NCBI GenBank assembly: GCA_949752745.1
Contig: OX457024.1
Location: 107,934,287-107,998,286, forward strand
DNA: 64,000 nt
Origin: Protula sp. h YS-2021
Lineage: Eukaryota > Annelida > Polychaeta > Sabellida > Serpulidae
Reading direction: 5' to 3'
Part shown: positions 1 through 10,465 of the stretch, piece by piece
Numbering within the stretch: the stretch's first letter is position 1
Layout of the letters: each line of letters starts with the position of its first letter
Position numbers and translations under genes: made by a program
The notes under the pieces: model-generated
Database searches by the model: none
What the model was told of the DNA's origin: nothing
The model's input: only the letters and a program-made list of their open reading frames with translations

Positions 1-339
1 TACATTTCTGAGAAAGATTAGCAATTCTGGTATGCCGAATTACGTATGTAATATCTAACCGTGTTGTAGAAAACACGATAGTGTACTTTTGTTAGTGTAA
101 GGCCGAGGCCTTTAAAATGCATATAACGCAGTAAAAATGTTTGATCTTGCGTGTTGTTTTATTTCGTTCCGACACCCGATAATGTATTTCAGGTGTGTAT
201 TGTGGATGGGAAGGGGCGTGGTGGGAGATGGGTGGGGGGGTGGGGAGGGTGTGATTGCAACTTCCTTGTGTACTTTGTAAACATACATGGAATAAACCGT
301 TTATTTCCATGTCGTGCAGTAGACAGTCCTGTCACAGCA
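1..339. other. no gene seen
   Basis: I see no exon or known RNA here. A short G-rich run (about 218-250) precedes the satellite that starts near 340. Confidence 0.5.
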
Positions 340-1015
340 AGTGTCCTGCCACGGTGGTAAAGTATCACACCACAGCCACAGAGTGTCACGCCATGCCATG
401 AAGTGTCATCCCACGGCCACAAAATCTCACACCACGGCCATAAAGTGTACCGCCACGGACATAAAACTGTCACGCCATGCCATGAAGTGTCACCCCACGG
501 CCACAAAATCTCACACCACGGCCATAAAATGTACCGCCACGGACATAAAACTGTCACGCCATGCCATGAAGTGTCACCCCACGGCCACAAAATCTCACAC
601 CACGGCCATAAAGTGTACCGCCACGGACATAAAACTGTCACGCCATGCAATGAAGTGTCACCCAACGGCTACAAAATCTCCCAACGGCCATAAAGTGTCA
701 CGCCACGGACACAAAGGGTCACGCCATGCCATGAAGTGTCACCCCACGGCCACAAAATCTTACACCATGGCCATAAAGTGTCACGCCACTCACACAAAGT
801 GTCACACCACCGCCATAAAGTGTCACGCCACGGCCACACAGTGTCACGCCATGCAATGGAGTGTCACTCCATGGCCACAAAATCTCGCATTGCGGCCGTA
901 AAGTGTCACGCCACGGCCACACAATGTCACGCCATGCAATGAAGTGTCACCCAACGGCCACAAAATCTTACACCATGGCCATAAAGTGTCGTGCCACGGG
1001 CACAAAGACAGGCCT
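340..1015. repeat. 21-nt satellite with 84-nt higher-order unit
   Basis: The base unit is about 21 nt (GTCACGCCACGGCCACAAAG and variants). In the first half four variant units form an 84-nt higher-order repeat: the CACGCCATGCCATGAAG variant recurs at about 388, 471, 555, 639 and 720. Because 21 is divisible by three, several frames stay open on both strands. The resulting His/Lys/Gly-rich or Trp/Cys-rich ORFs are by-products, not genes. The same unit recurs at 5318-5545. Confidence 0.9.
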
Positions 1016-1019
1016 TACA

Positions 1020-1240
1020 GCGCTCCTCATGACAAAATAGGTTATTTTAATAGGTCCTTAGTTAAGAAATAGGTTTTTTTTTGGCGTCAGAAAAAATAGC
1101 TTTTTATAGTTGTTGGGGCGTCCAAAAAGTAACTTTTTATAAAATTTGTCGCTCTAAAATAGTAGTTTTAATAGGTTTAAGAGTTGTGAAACATTTTAAT
1201 AGTTTTTTTTATTTTAAAAGTTACAATTTATATACAATAA
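1020..1240. repeat. AT-rich AATAGGT repeat block
   Basis: The block has many copies of AATAGGT spaced by T- and A-runs. A matching block lies at 5210-5305, again directly next to the 21-nt satellite, so the two seem to travel together. Confidence 0.55.
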
Positions 1241-2589
1241 ATACATTAATTTTAAACAATACCGATATTCTATCAAGAATGTCTAGGGACTTTGTGACCA
1301 GCGATCAAGTAAATCACGTATCAATTGGCTTGTATGGTCCCCAAAAATGGTTTTCATATTGTTAAACCCAGTTCAGTGCTGCTAGTGGTCTTTTTTTTTT
1401 TTTTTTTTTAAAAGGTATTTTGACACCCAAAAAAGTATCCAGACATGAAAAAAGTATGTCCCTAAAATGTAAACACTAGAACATTAAGTTTAATCAACTA
1501 GAAATACTTATTCCTTTGAACAGAGTATGTTTCAAATCCGAAGTTGCCCTTTTGGCCGAACCGTCGACATCTGGTCGGTGCAAAATGTCTTGTTCACAAG
1601 GCAGCTGACCACATTATACACACACACACTAACGCAAACACACACAGAAAGTACAAAAACTATATCTCTCCCCTCTTCGGGGGAGGCATCTTAACTGATA
1701 TTGACCATTGTAAAAAATCGCTATTTCTACCACGCACTATAATATGTCACGTTTCTTGCAGGTTTCTACCGTAATTCCAACATGCACATAGCGCTGTTTA
1801 GCCTCAGTCATGATCTACATTTAAGGATATAATACCACGTTCAACAATTCCGGGATTGAAAGTACCTCGGGCTTTTTTCAAATGTCGGAAGTATCCGAGC
1901 CCTATGGTTTTGGGTTCGGCCTTTCTCGGAAGTATCCGAACCTCTAGGGGGAAGGTATTATTAGTGACTTACGTTATTTGAAAGTCAGCAGAAGAACACA
2001 TCTTATGAATTAATATACTGTACATGTATGATAATATGAATTAAAAACAATTAAATCGTAGATTTATTCCTTGTAGAGAAATGTGCCCTTTCACTAGCGG
2101 TAGAGGTTTTCAAAGTCCATTTTTTTTCACATAGTTATCGGTGAATCTTTTCCTAATTTGTTGCACAAATTAACCATACTTCACAATAGGCATGTTTAGG
2201 TTCAAAATTTTTTTGTGGGTTGAACGTTGGTATTATTACCTTAAAACTTATGTCAGTACATCGAGAAACCAAGCCTATGAATAATTTGATCATGTTGCTG
2301 CTACCACTTTACGCTAAAACAAGACATCTTAAAGCTATAGTTACTAGAACAAAACGCTTTAAAGTTCAATCACACAAACCAACTAGAATAGCCAGTGTTT
2401 TTGCTAACAAAAAAAAAACAAAAAAAACCAAAAATAAAAAACGGATATGTCTCCCCAGCCCCCAATCAGTCACATCGAACAGGGCAAAATACACTTATAA
2501 GTAAAAATTTCAAAAACTTGACTACGTCTCGAGGAGTACGCCTATTCCCGTGAGCGATATGGTGTGTCTAACATTTAAACCAATCAATC

Positions 2590-3010
2590 TATTAACCAGT
2601 AGGCGCGTGAGACTGCCGTAGGAACGGTAAGTACAGCGCCGATTTTGAAAAATATATAATTTCATCAATTTAAGTCTCATCCGGAAAGTTCTTTGGTCAC
2701 TGCACTGCAGAAGCTAGGTCCCAGGGAACCCGTGTGCAGAATTTGAAACGAATCCATCTATCAATGCGGCCTGCAGGCCTGTGAGACTGCCGTATATACG
2801 CTAAGTCCAGTGCCGATTTTCAAAAGTCCGCCATTTTGTCATTTTTTGCCAATCCGGAAAATTCTTGGTCACTGCACTGTGGAAGGGTCCAGAGAAGCCG
2901 TGTGCAAAATTTGAAACGAATCCATCAATTAATGTGGCCTGTAGGCACGTGAGACTGAAGAGTGACAGACGGACAGACAGATGGACAGACCGAAAAGTTC
3001 AAAACTATAG
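2590..3010. repeat. degenerate tandem repeat inside the transposon
   Basis: Units of about 170 nt are marked by GTGAGACTG at about 2607, 2781 and 2949. Each has a shared CCGGAAA..TTCTTGGTCACTGCACTG block and GAAACGAATCCATC. The block ends in a GACAGACGGACAGACAGA run. Confidence 0.6.
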
Positions 3011-3039
3011 CCCTTCGTTCAACGGGGGATAAAAAAATT

Positions 3040-3335
3040 GTCAATAATACAATTTTTGAGGAAGATCAAAAATAATCCCTCAGTAAACATCTATACTGTA
3101 TGGTCTTTTTTCGTGCAAGGTTTGGTGAAGGTCCGATACACTGCTTCATTGATTTCGCGTGAACAAAGTCCAAAATATACCTAAGTCAAAATTTGAAAAA
3201 CGTCAAAAATACAATTTGTAAGGAAGATCAAAAATAATCCCTCAGTAAACATCTGCATTATATGGTCTTTCTTCATACACGGTTTGGTGAAGATAAGATG
3301 AACTGCTTTACAGATATCGCGTGAACAAAATTAAA
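3040..3335. repeat. tandem duplication, about 159 nt
   Basis: AGATCAAAAATAATCCCTC and following bases occur at about 3063 and 3222, and each copy continues to CGCGTGAACAAA. It lies inside the transposon at 1374-4105. Confidence 0.65.
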
Positions 3336-4129
3336 AAAAAAGCCAAAAATTCAAGTTTTGGCCAACCAAAAAAGTACATGGGCACCAACTGGTCGTTATT
3401 CCCAACACGCATGCATATTTTGAGAGAAATCGGACAGAAAGTTTCTGAGAAATCGCTGCTGATAGACGGACGTAGGTACGTTGGCTGTACATACGGACGG
3501 ACACAACAAAAACATATATCTCCCTTAAGGGGAGACAGATAATAATACTGTACATATATGGCCAGTCTAACACAAAATGAAGCATTTATACAAGTCGTAT
3601 AAATTTTCGACACAACTTTAAACTACAGCCTACTAATGTATAGTAGATACATGCTAGTACAACAGTGGTTACCAGCAGATACACGGTAGAAACCTTGTAA
3701 AACAGTAGAAAATACAGCAGTTGCCGTTTGCGCATGTAAAATTACAAGATTTAATACTTCACAACTTTTAAACAATCCAGTCTTAATTGCGGACCCTGTA
3801 ATAAATGTATGATTAATCATACATTAATCACGCTAATAATAATGTAAATACATGTATAATCATATATCTTACCAAATTCGATTATTGGTGGTCTCAAACA
3901 AAACCAGTGACTGCAACAGCCAGTTTTTGACTAGACCAAGTTTTCTCACATTTTCACGTCATATCATAAAACACAAAAAAACCACAATTATTAATAAAAA
4001 GTATGTAACTTGAAAAAAATTTAGAAAAAGTATGAAAAAGTATGTTTTCGGCCAGAAGCTAAAACAAGTATAATACTTTTTTAAAAGTATACTCTAGCAG
4101 CACTGCCAGTTGTAGAAAATCTGTACAAA

Positions 4130-5045
4130 TTTATAAAGGAATCCGATAAAAATGGTGGGAGAAGAAGCATTTGGAAAATTGGCTACAAATATTTCTAAAT
4201 GCTTCCCCCTCCATTTAGCCAATTTTGGAGGATCACCAGAAAAGTACCTTTCCTAGAGGACCACCTGATGAACATTTATGAAAAATATGAAGACAATCCG
4301 ATCAAAATCATAGAATAATTTGAAAGGCCTAGAAAGTTGGCGACCGAAAAATGTCCTTCCCTCATTTGGCCAATTTTTGGTGGATCGCCAGAAAAGTAAC
4401 TTTGGCAGGCTAGTGAACATTCATGCAAAATTTAAAGAAAAAAAAAAACCTTTGGAAAATTGGCTACGAAAAAAATTTAAAATGCCACCTCCCTCCATTT
4501 AGCTAATTTTTGGGGGATTGATAAAAAAGTAAATGTTCAAGACAGAATCATCCAGGGAACAACCGTTCAAAATAAGGCAGAAATCCGATCAAAATTGTGG
4601 AAGAAGCATTTTGAAAGCTCGCTACTAATTTTTTTTTTTTCAATGCCCCCAATTTGACCAAATTTAGCCAATTTTCGCGGATCGCTAGGAAAGTAACTTT
4701 TCAGGAGAGGACCACACCTAGTGAGCATTTATACAAAATTTCAACGCAATCCCATCACATTTGTGGGAGAACAAGCATTTTGAAAATTATATGCCAAAAA
4801 ATTAAGAAATGGCCCCATTTGGCCAATTTTTGGCAGATCGTTAAAACAAAAGTAATTTTTCAAGAGAGACCTACCTAGATAATATTCGCACAAAATTTAA
4901 AGTAAATCAGATCAAAATTGTGGGAGAAGAAGCATTTTGAAAATTTGGTACTGAAAAGTTTTAAATGCCCGAGGCTACCTAGAGAACATTCGCACAAAAT
5001 TTGAATGGAACTCAATCAAAACTGAAGGAGACAAAGCATTTTAAG
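4130..5045. repeat. degenerate tandem array, about 165-200 nt units
   Basis: About five diverged units carry the same order of words: GGGAGAAGAAGCATTT, GAAAATTGGCTAC, CCATTTAGCCAATTTT, GATCGCCAGAAAAGTAA and GAACATT..CAAAATTT. No coding potential is evident. Confidence 0.65.
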
Positions 5046-5209
5046 TAAAAGTTTATATACGTACACACCTCTGTTAATGTGATAAGACCAGCCCTACGAA
5101 TTTTCTTTTTTTTTTATTTTGCGGGGGGGGGGGGGGTTAATATTTTGTGTAAGAAATGGACAATATTCAGAAAAATAAATAGTAAAAAAAATAATAATAA
5201 TAATTGGCA

Positions 5210-5545
5210 GCTTAAAAATAGGTTTTAAAAGGTTTAATAGGTCATTTTCGCAAAAAAAGAAAAGAAATAGGTTCATTTTGAAAAAATAGGGTTTAATAGG
5301 TTCCGCTGGAAGGTCTGCAAAAAGTCACGCCACGGCCACAGTCACGCCACGACCACAAAGTGTCACGCCATGGCCACAAAGTGTCACGGCACGGCCACAA
5401 AGTGTCACGCCACGGTCACGAAGAGTCACGCTACGGCCAAAAAGTGTCACGCCACGGCCACAAAGTGACACGCCACTGCCATAAAGTGTTACGTCACCGC
5501 AATAAAGTGTCACGCCACGGCCACAAGGTGTTGCGACACAGTCAT
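5210..5545. repeat. second copy of AATAGGT block plus 21-nt satellite
   Basis: The AT-rich AATAGGT sequence (5210-5305) is followed by about ten units of the 21-nt satellite (5318-5545) in the same orientation as at 340-1015. Here the 21-nt unit is nearly uniform and there is no 84-nt higher order. Confidence 0.8.
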
Positions 5546-5559
5546 AGGTGATCTCAGTG

Positions 5560-7030
5560 CTATAACCGTAAACTATTCTTGGAAATTCGCCCCCCCCCCC
5601 CCCCCAGTAACCTCACTAGCTCAAATCACTGCGTGTCTGTTGCCTGATAAAGTTATGAATATGATTCTTAGATTCCTGTTTTTACAGTAAATTTATGATT
5701 CTCTTGAAAAGAAAAAAAATGTTGGGGCCTAAATATTGAAACTTGGTCCTGCACAACACATAAAATCTAAGATTTCGACTTTTTTGGGGGAGAAAATATC
5801 TTTCCTGCATTTTCCAATATCTTTTAAGTCTAATCAACAAAGAAAACGCGTGAAATTTTGTAAATTTAAATCCGTTATAGTAAGTTTATTTACTGATTAC
5901 AAAACAAGCATCAACGACTTGATTTAAGCGTACAACACAACGGATCTGTCCAAGGACATCATGCCCAGTCGGAACATAAACTTAATATATAGCATACAAT
6001 TACACACTAGCTAGTAATTACGTCATACAACCTTCACTGCTTTTCTTAAGTCGAACAATACACTGGATTTTAATGCAAACCAGTTGCGCTGTTGAAACGC
6101 AGCAACTGTGCGTCATTGTTTTACTTTCACATCATAAAATTTAAAATCACCCCTAGATTTTTTCTTCGGAGTGTGAATACCTCGACATTTGTCCTGCCAG
6201 TTCGAATGAAATTTTTTGTCAGAGAATCGTGCAGGGCGGGGCTGTAATTTTGACGCATATAACAAGGAGTTTCGCTTTGCGGTAGTGAATCCATGCCCGT
6301 TTTACCCTCCCCAACAAAAAAAAAAAAAGTTCCGAAAAAATCTACATAAACACTGTCGCCTGGCAGAGGACTAGTCAATGGGATATACGGAATGACCCCT
6401 TGAATTTTTTGCGTACGTTATTTTGTGGATAGCCTCCAAAGATAGAGTTCAATCATCATGTAGAAAAATAAGAAAATACACAACACACAAAAGCCTTATA
6501 CACAACACACAAAAGCCTTAAAGGTCGACGGATATAGAATGATTGGCTATGTCTTCCATTTGCCCCGCCCCCCTCCACCCTCCTTCCCCGCTCCCTCACA
6601 CATGTAATCTGCTTGTATCATGAATCACGTGAGCGAGGGAACTGATTGGAAGATATTGCCGGGTGATTTACCGGGTACATCCTCATAACAGTAATTCTTG
6701 CAAATTTTAATGAGCTCATACAAATAAATTTAATTATATTTCAACTTGAATAGCTGTTTGTTTCAATCCAAATATAGATTATCGAGTACCGTCCCACTTG
6801 CAAAACCAACCTTCCTCCATGGAAACTGAAGCATATGTGTTTTTCAGAGATTCCTTAAGGCTGTCAATAATGTTCAACTAGCAAACATGCAAAACGATTT
6901 AAGACAGTGGCTGAATTATACAATGGAAAAACCTTGCCCTTGTTTCTCATTCCAGAAAAGCTCACCAAGATCCGAAACAGAAGTGTTCAAGTATAATCTA
7001 GCAGCACAGCAGTAAATATACAATCCAGTC
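5560..7030. other. intergenic, no gene recognised
   Basis: Short ORFs only, none with a family I recognise. Poly-C runs lie near 5590 and 7030. A solitary transposon-end-like sequence (TCTAGCAGCAC) occurs near 6998. Confidence 0.4.
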
Positions 7031-7430
7031 CCCCCCCCCTCCCACCAAAAAAAAAAAAAAAATAAATAAAAAAAAAAATACAACAGAAACAATAATTTCA
7101 GATCGTAACGCTGCCTTGAAATTCTGGCTGAGATGCACTATAAGGTTAAACTTTATAACTCTTTTCAAGATTTCACATAAAAAGTCAACTCTCTTCACAG
7201 GGTAGCTTATTTACACTTTTAAAACCAATAAAAGCAGTTTTTACAATTTGAAAAAGATTCCCTCACCCTCCCCCCAGAAAAAGTAACAATAAATAAATAA
7301 TAATAATAATAATAAATGTGGCAAATATAAATAAAAAAAATAATAATAATGACAAAAAAAAAAAAACAAAAAAAAAAAAACAAAACAAAACAAAAACAAA
7401 ACCGAAAAAAAAACAAAAACAAAAAACGAC
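7030..7430. repeat. A-rich low-complexity DNA
   Basis: AAT trinucleotide runs and long A/AC tracts (7045-7080, 7285-7430). It lies just past the stop codon of the minus-strand PAH gene and may overlap its 3' UTR. On that strand the tract is T-rich, so it is not a retrogene poly(A) tail. Confidence 0.7.
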
Positions 7431-7606
7431 ACCTTCTTCTACTGCAGAGTGACGTATAATTTTGCGTGTTTAGAAAACTATTTAAGACACAGGTAAGCCC
7501 TTTAAAGGCACAGATCTCTTAAGCCCAACAATATAGAGGCAGCTCCAGAAAAAATTTTTTAAAAATTTTGCTGATTATTGGAAGTGTTGCTGAAATAGGG
7601 CTGAGT

Positions 7607-8482
7607 CTAATTGACATATTCTTCAGTAACATTGATTGGAGTGTAGTGTGCCCTCATTCCTTTCTTACAAGGGTGGCGAATAAGATAACCCTTCTTCTCG
7701 TGTTCCAGGATCTTGAAGTCATCTGAGAGAAAAATATTGAATCCTAAAACAAGGTCTCTTTGTCCTTCAAATAAGTTGGCTATTTGCGTAGCAGCTTCCA
7801 TCTCGCTAATATTTTTGCGATTGAATCCTTGTAGAATGGCCGAAAACCGCTGGTAAATTTCGGGCTGATGCATATAGGTCCATTTGATGTTTCGGATGTA
7901 GCGCGTCATATCGGTGTCTTCCTCATTGTTGAAGGGATCCTCGTCGCTGTCCTCTCCCTCGTCTTCAACGTTGACGACAACGGCATCGTCTTGCACTTCA
8001 ATGGTTATTTCAGGTGGTAGAAAATAGGTAAAACCCCGGATGAGTTCTGGGTAGCCGTCAAATAAAACAATTATTCTTTTCACCAGCTCGACTTTATCAG
8101 AAGATCCATTCGACACTTCGCTTAGTATTTGGACAAATTCTCTGTATATTGCAGAGTTACGTTCAAATGTCTTTTTGACTTGTTGTGTGTATGTCAATGA
8201 GTTGTATTCGACAGTTTCGGTAAACTTCCTGCTCCCTAATGTTGTCATGCCCAGATCAGTCTCTTGCGACCCCAACGTGCTTTGTGTTCTCATGGAACTT
8301 GTAGGACTAAATGTGTCCATTCTCTTGCTGGAGCCAGACTTGCTACTTCGTCTTCCCTTCTTTTCACCAGATCGGGTCTTTTGTGTTGGTTTAGAGCCTA
8401 CAAAGCGAACGTTGAATACAGATAAAATCAATTCATCGCATAAATTTTCCGACACACGAACAGAAACCAGGTTGTTTCTCAT
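7607..8482 (-). CDS. Sin3-like protein with two PAH domains
   Basis: An uninterrupted 291-codon frame. Residues about 90-163 and 193-260 each match the paired amphipathic helix (PAH) domain of Sin3 corepressors. The helix pair ends in the signature YPELIRGFTYFLPP in the first and QRDLVLGFNIFLSDD in the second, compared with H-P-D-L-I-x-G-F-N-x-F-L-P in Sin3. An acidic linker (about 165-192, rich in E and D) separates them. The N-terminal 85 residues are basic, Ser-rich and probably disordered. Sin3 itself is over 1000 residues with three or four PAHs plus an HDAC-binding region, and none of that is present here. PAH domains bind helices of repressors, so a nuclear adaptor or competitor of Sin3 is a reasonable inference. 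The ATG at 8482 is chosen as the first in frame. CCTAG directly before it could be a splice acceptor, so a 5' noncoding exon or further N-terminal exons are possible. Confidence 0.75.
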   Translation of the reverse strand: MRNNLVSVRVSENLCDELILSVFNVRFVGSKPTQKTRSGEKKGRRSSKSGSSKRMDTFSPTSSMRTQSTLGSQETDLGMTTLGSRKFTETVEYNSLTYTQQVKKTFERNSAIYREFVQILSEVSNGSSDKVELVKRIIVLFDGYPELIRGFTYFLPPEITIEVQDDAVVVNVEDEGEDSDEDPFNNEEDTDMTRYIRNIKWTYMHQPEIYQRFSAILQGFNRKNISEMEAATQIANLFEGQRDLVLGFNIFLSDDFKILEHEKKGYLIRHPCKKGMRAHYTPINVTEEYVN

Positions 8483-8499
8483 TCTAGGTAAGGTCACTC

Positions 8500-8867
8500 A
8501 AACAAATAAATTTATAACTTTACAAAAGAAAACGATCCATATGAGTGTAAGTTACTGCGAAAAGAAAAAAGATCACAAGCTCAACTAGAAAGAGACATTG
8601 GTTGTGGTCATCAACTGATCCATGAGCTGGCATCATTTCATAACTTCACCGCTATATACATCTTAAATTTCGGCGTGCCTTTTGTAAAATAGCCTTGGAT
8701 AAAATAATCAGAAAAGGCAGAAAGTCATGTATTATATATATCATATAGCCTTCTAATAACATTCGTTTTATGTTCTAATTACTATCTGTATTGGTATCAC
8801 TTTATATCTGAGATATGAAATTAAAATTATCCCAAATTGATACTTCTTTTAATCACAATTTACAAAG

Positions 8868-8913
<46 letters not shown>

Positions 8914-10390
8914 AGCTCTAAGAAAGTGAATGACGTTTCTAGATATTATTAAAAAAGGAAAGGCAGGGCTGACAGACAGAAATTGTGGCACCTTGTGGTC
9001 TTCACCGAAACGAGTACAAGAAGGAGCGTGACAACCAGTGGGGCTCGGGGGTGTTAAATGCAAAAGCCCTTCGTGCGAAGGGCGTAGAATATACGCATGT
9101 CGGATATAACCTAGTGCGAGGAAGTGTGTCAGGTATCGGTGGACCATAGGATACGTATATCAGTGTAAATGTCCGTTTGGAATACCGTCTTGGAAAGGAA
9201 CTCACAGGCAACATAGGCGTAGCCACCCGGGAGAAGGGGCGTGGGGGTCTTAGCCCCCCCCCCCATCCCATTTCTCAGAGTAGAGGCCATAGTATCCTTC
9301 GGCCCCGTTCCCCGTTACGGAAGTTCCCCCTTAACCCCCCCCCCCCCCCCAGTTGTAAAAACGTGACTGCGGCAATGGGCAGTACCCGAAAGTGATAGCA
9401 GTGGCAGAAGGTGGAGATTGGATAAAACGGGGTACTTGTTTGTGAAGTCGATCACCCCCACCTATTTGAAGGACTGAACAACTTAGGTAGATGTTCGTGA
9501 ATACGGCCACTGGTCACTAACCAACTGATGAAAGTTTTGGTTTATACGATCATCGGGATTAACGGCAAATATCTTGCGGGATAGTACACGGGTTAATTAC
9601 TTCTGGGTGAATGTACGTTCAGTTCATGTAGATGGCTGATATCAGAGGCTTAGTAGGCAAGAGTAATGATTCTCTCAAATTAATTAAGAGAAAGAAACAA
9701 AAGTGAAATTCTTACCAATTTCCATCGTGTTGCAGTGTCCACTTGCAGAACCACTGCCCATTGTAAACAACAACCTCATATTATGTCTCTGGTTGCGATG
9801 CCAAAATACAAAAAAATTCAGTTCAATTCATATATGAATTCATAAATAAACCAATATGTTCTACACATACGAGTACACTCACATTTCCTATTTACATATT
9901 GGTGCACGGTGACAATGTTTATGTCTGCCTCTCGCAACGCCTGCGTTGGCTTTGGCCAATCAATATGATAAACAATATAATTTTAGCATACTGCAGAATA
10001 TCAACTTGTTAGTAGGGAGTGCGATCAATGTTTCACCTCCAGCCAGTCAGTCAGGATATTGATACAAAAATAAACTTTCGCGTCACTTGACAGCCATTTA
10101 TTTACACTTGTTATTTCCGTATCCATGCGCTTGGAATAATAGGCGGTCCCTGCATTCGTTATCATTCAATTCCTTACCTCTATGGCGGTTTTATCAAGAG
10201 GTCAACTGTTACATAACAACGGACCAACATTGTAAACATGACCTAATTAACTTGACCTACATCCGGGCGTTAGTGGCTGATGCAAATGGTGGCGCAATCA
10301 TGAAATAGGGGTTGTTTGAAGATTGTAGTCGTTATTTTCATTTATTTGCCAAATTTATGTGATGCTAACGGTACGCCATCATTCATAGAA
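8500..10390. other. intergenic between PAH gene and GTPBP2
   Basis: Holds a 45-nt poly(A) run (about 8867-8911), C-runs at 9250-9350 and a perfect hairpin GCCCTTCGTGCGAAGGGC near 9066. The two genes diverge from here, so promoters of both should lie in this stretch. I could not pick out a TATA box or other defined promoter element. Confidence 0.4.
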
Positions 10391-10465
10391 ATGGAGGACA
10401 CGTTAGGATTATTCGATCCTGCAGAAGGGAGTGTGAAAACTCTACCAGAAAGTTTACCTCCCGAG
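10391..10465 (+). CDS. GTPBP2: GTPBP2 exon 1
   Basis: Starts at ATG 10391, the first ATG in this frame, and encodes 25 residues ending L-P-E-S-L-P-P-E before GTAAGT. Phase 0. It is much shorter than the Gly/Lys-rich N-terminus of vertebrate GTPBP2. The L-P-P-E end is the part that matches the family. Confidence 0.75.

Larger units (their letters stand above)
1374..4105. mobile_element. non-autonomous DNA transposon, 2.7 kb
   Basis: The left end CAGTGCTGCTAG (1374-1385) is the exact reverse complement of the right end CTAGCAGCACTG (4094-4105). The flanks CCAGTT (1368-1373) and CCAGTT (4106-4111) form a perfect 6-bp target duplication. Inside both ends the sequence is AT-rich with repeated AAAAAGTATG-like subterminal motifs. 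No transposase ORF is visible, so it would need a helper in trans. Short ends with subterminal repeats recall hAT-like elements, but those usually give 8-bp duplications, so I leave the superfamily open. The interior carries other repeats (about 2590-2965, 3040-3330). Confidence 0.75.

Noticed and set aside
341..901. Long frames on both strands across 189-922 (His/Lys- and Trp/Cys-rich)
   Set aside because: They come from a 21-nt satellite that is open in several frames at once; no start context or domain.
7285..7430. Poly(A) tail of a retrogene for the PAH ORF
   Set aside because: The tract is A-rich on the plus strand, hence T-rich on the coding strand, the wrong orientation for a tail.
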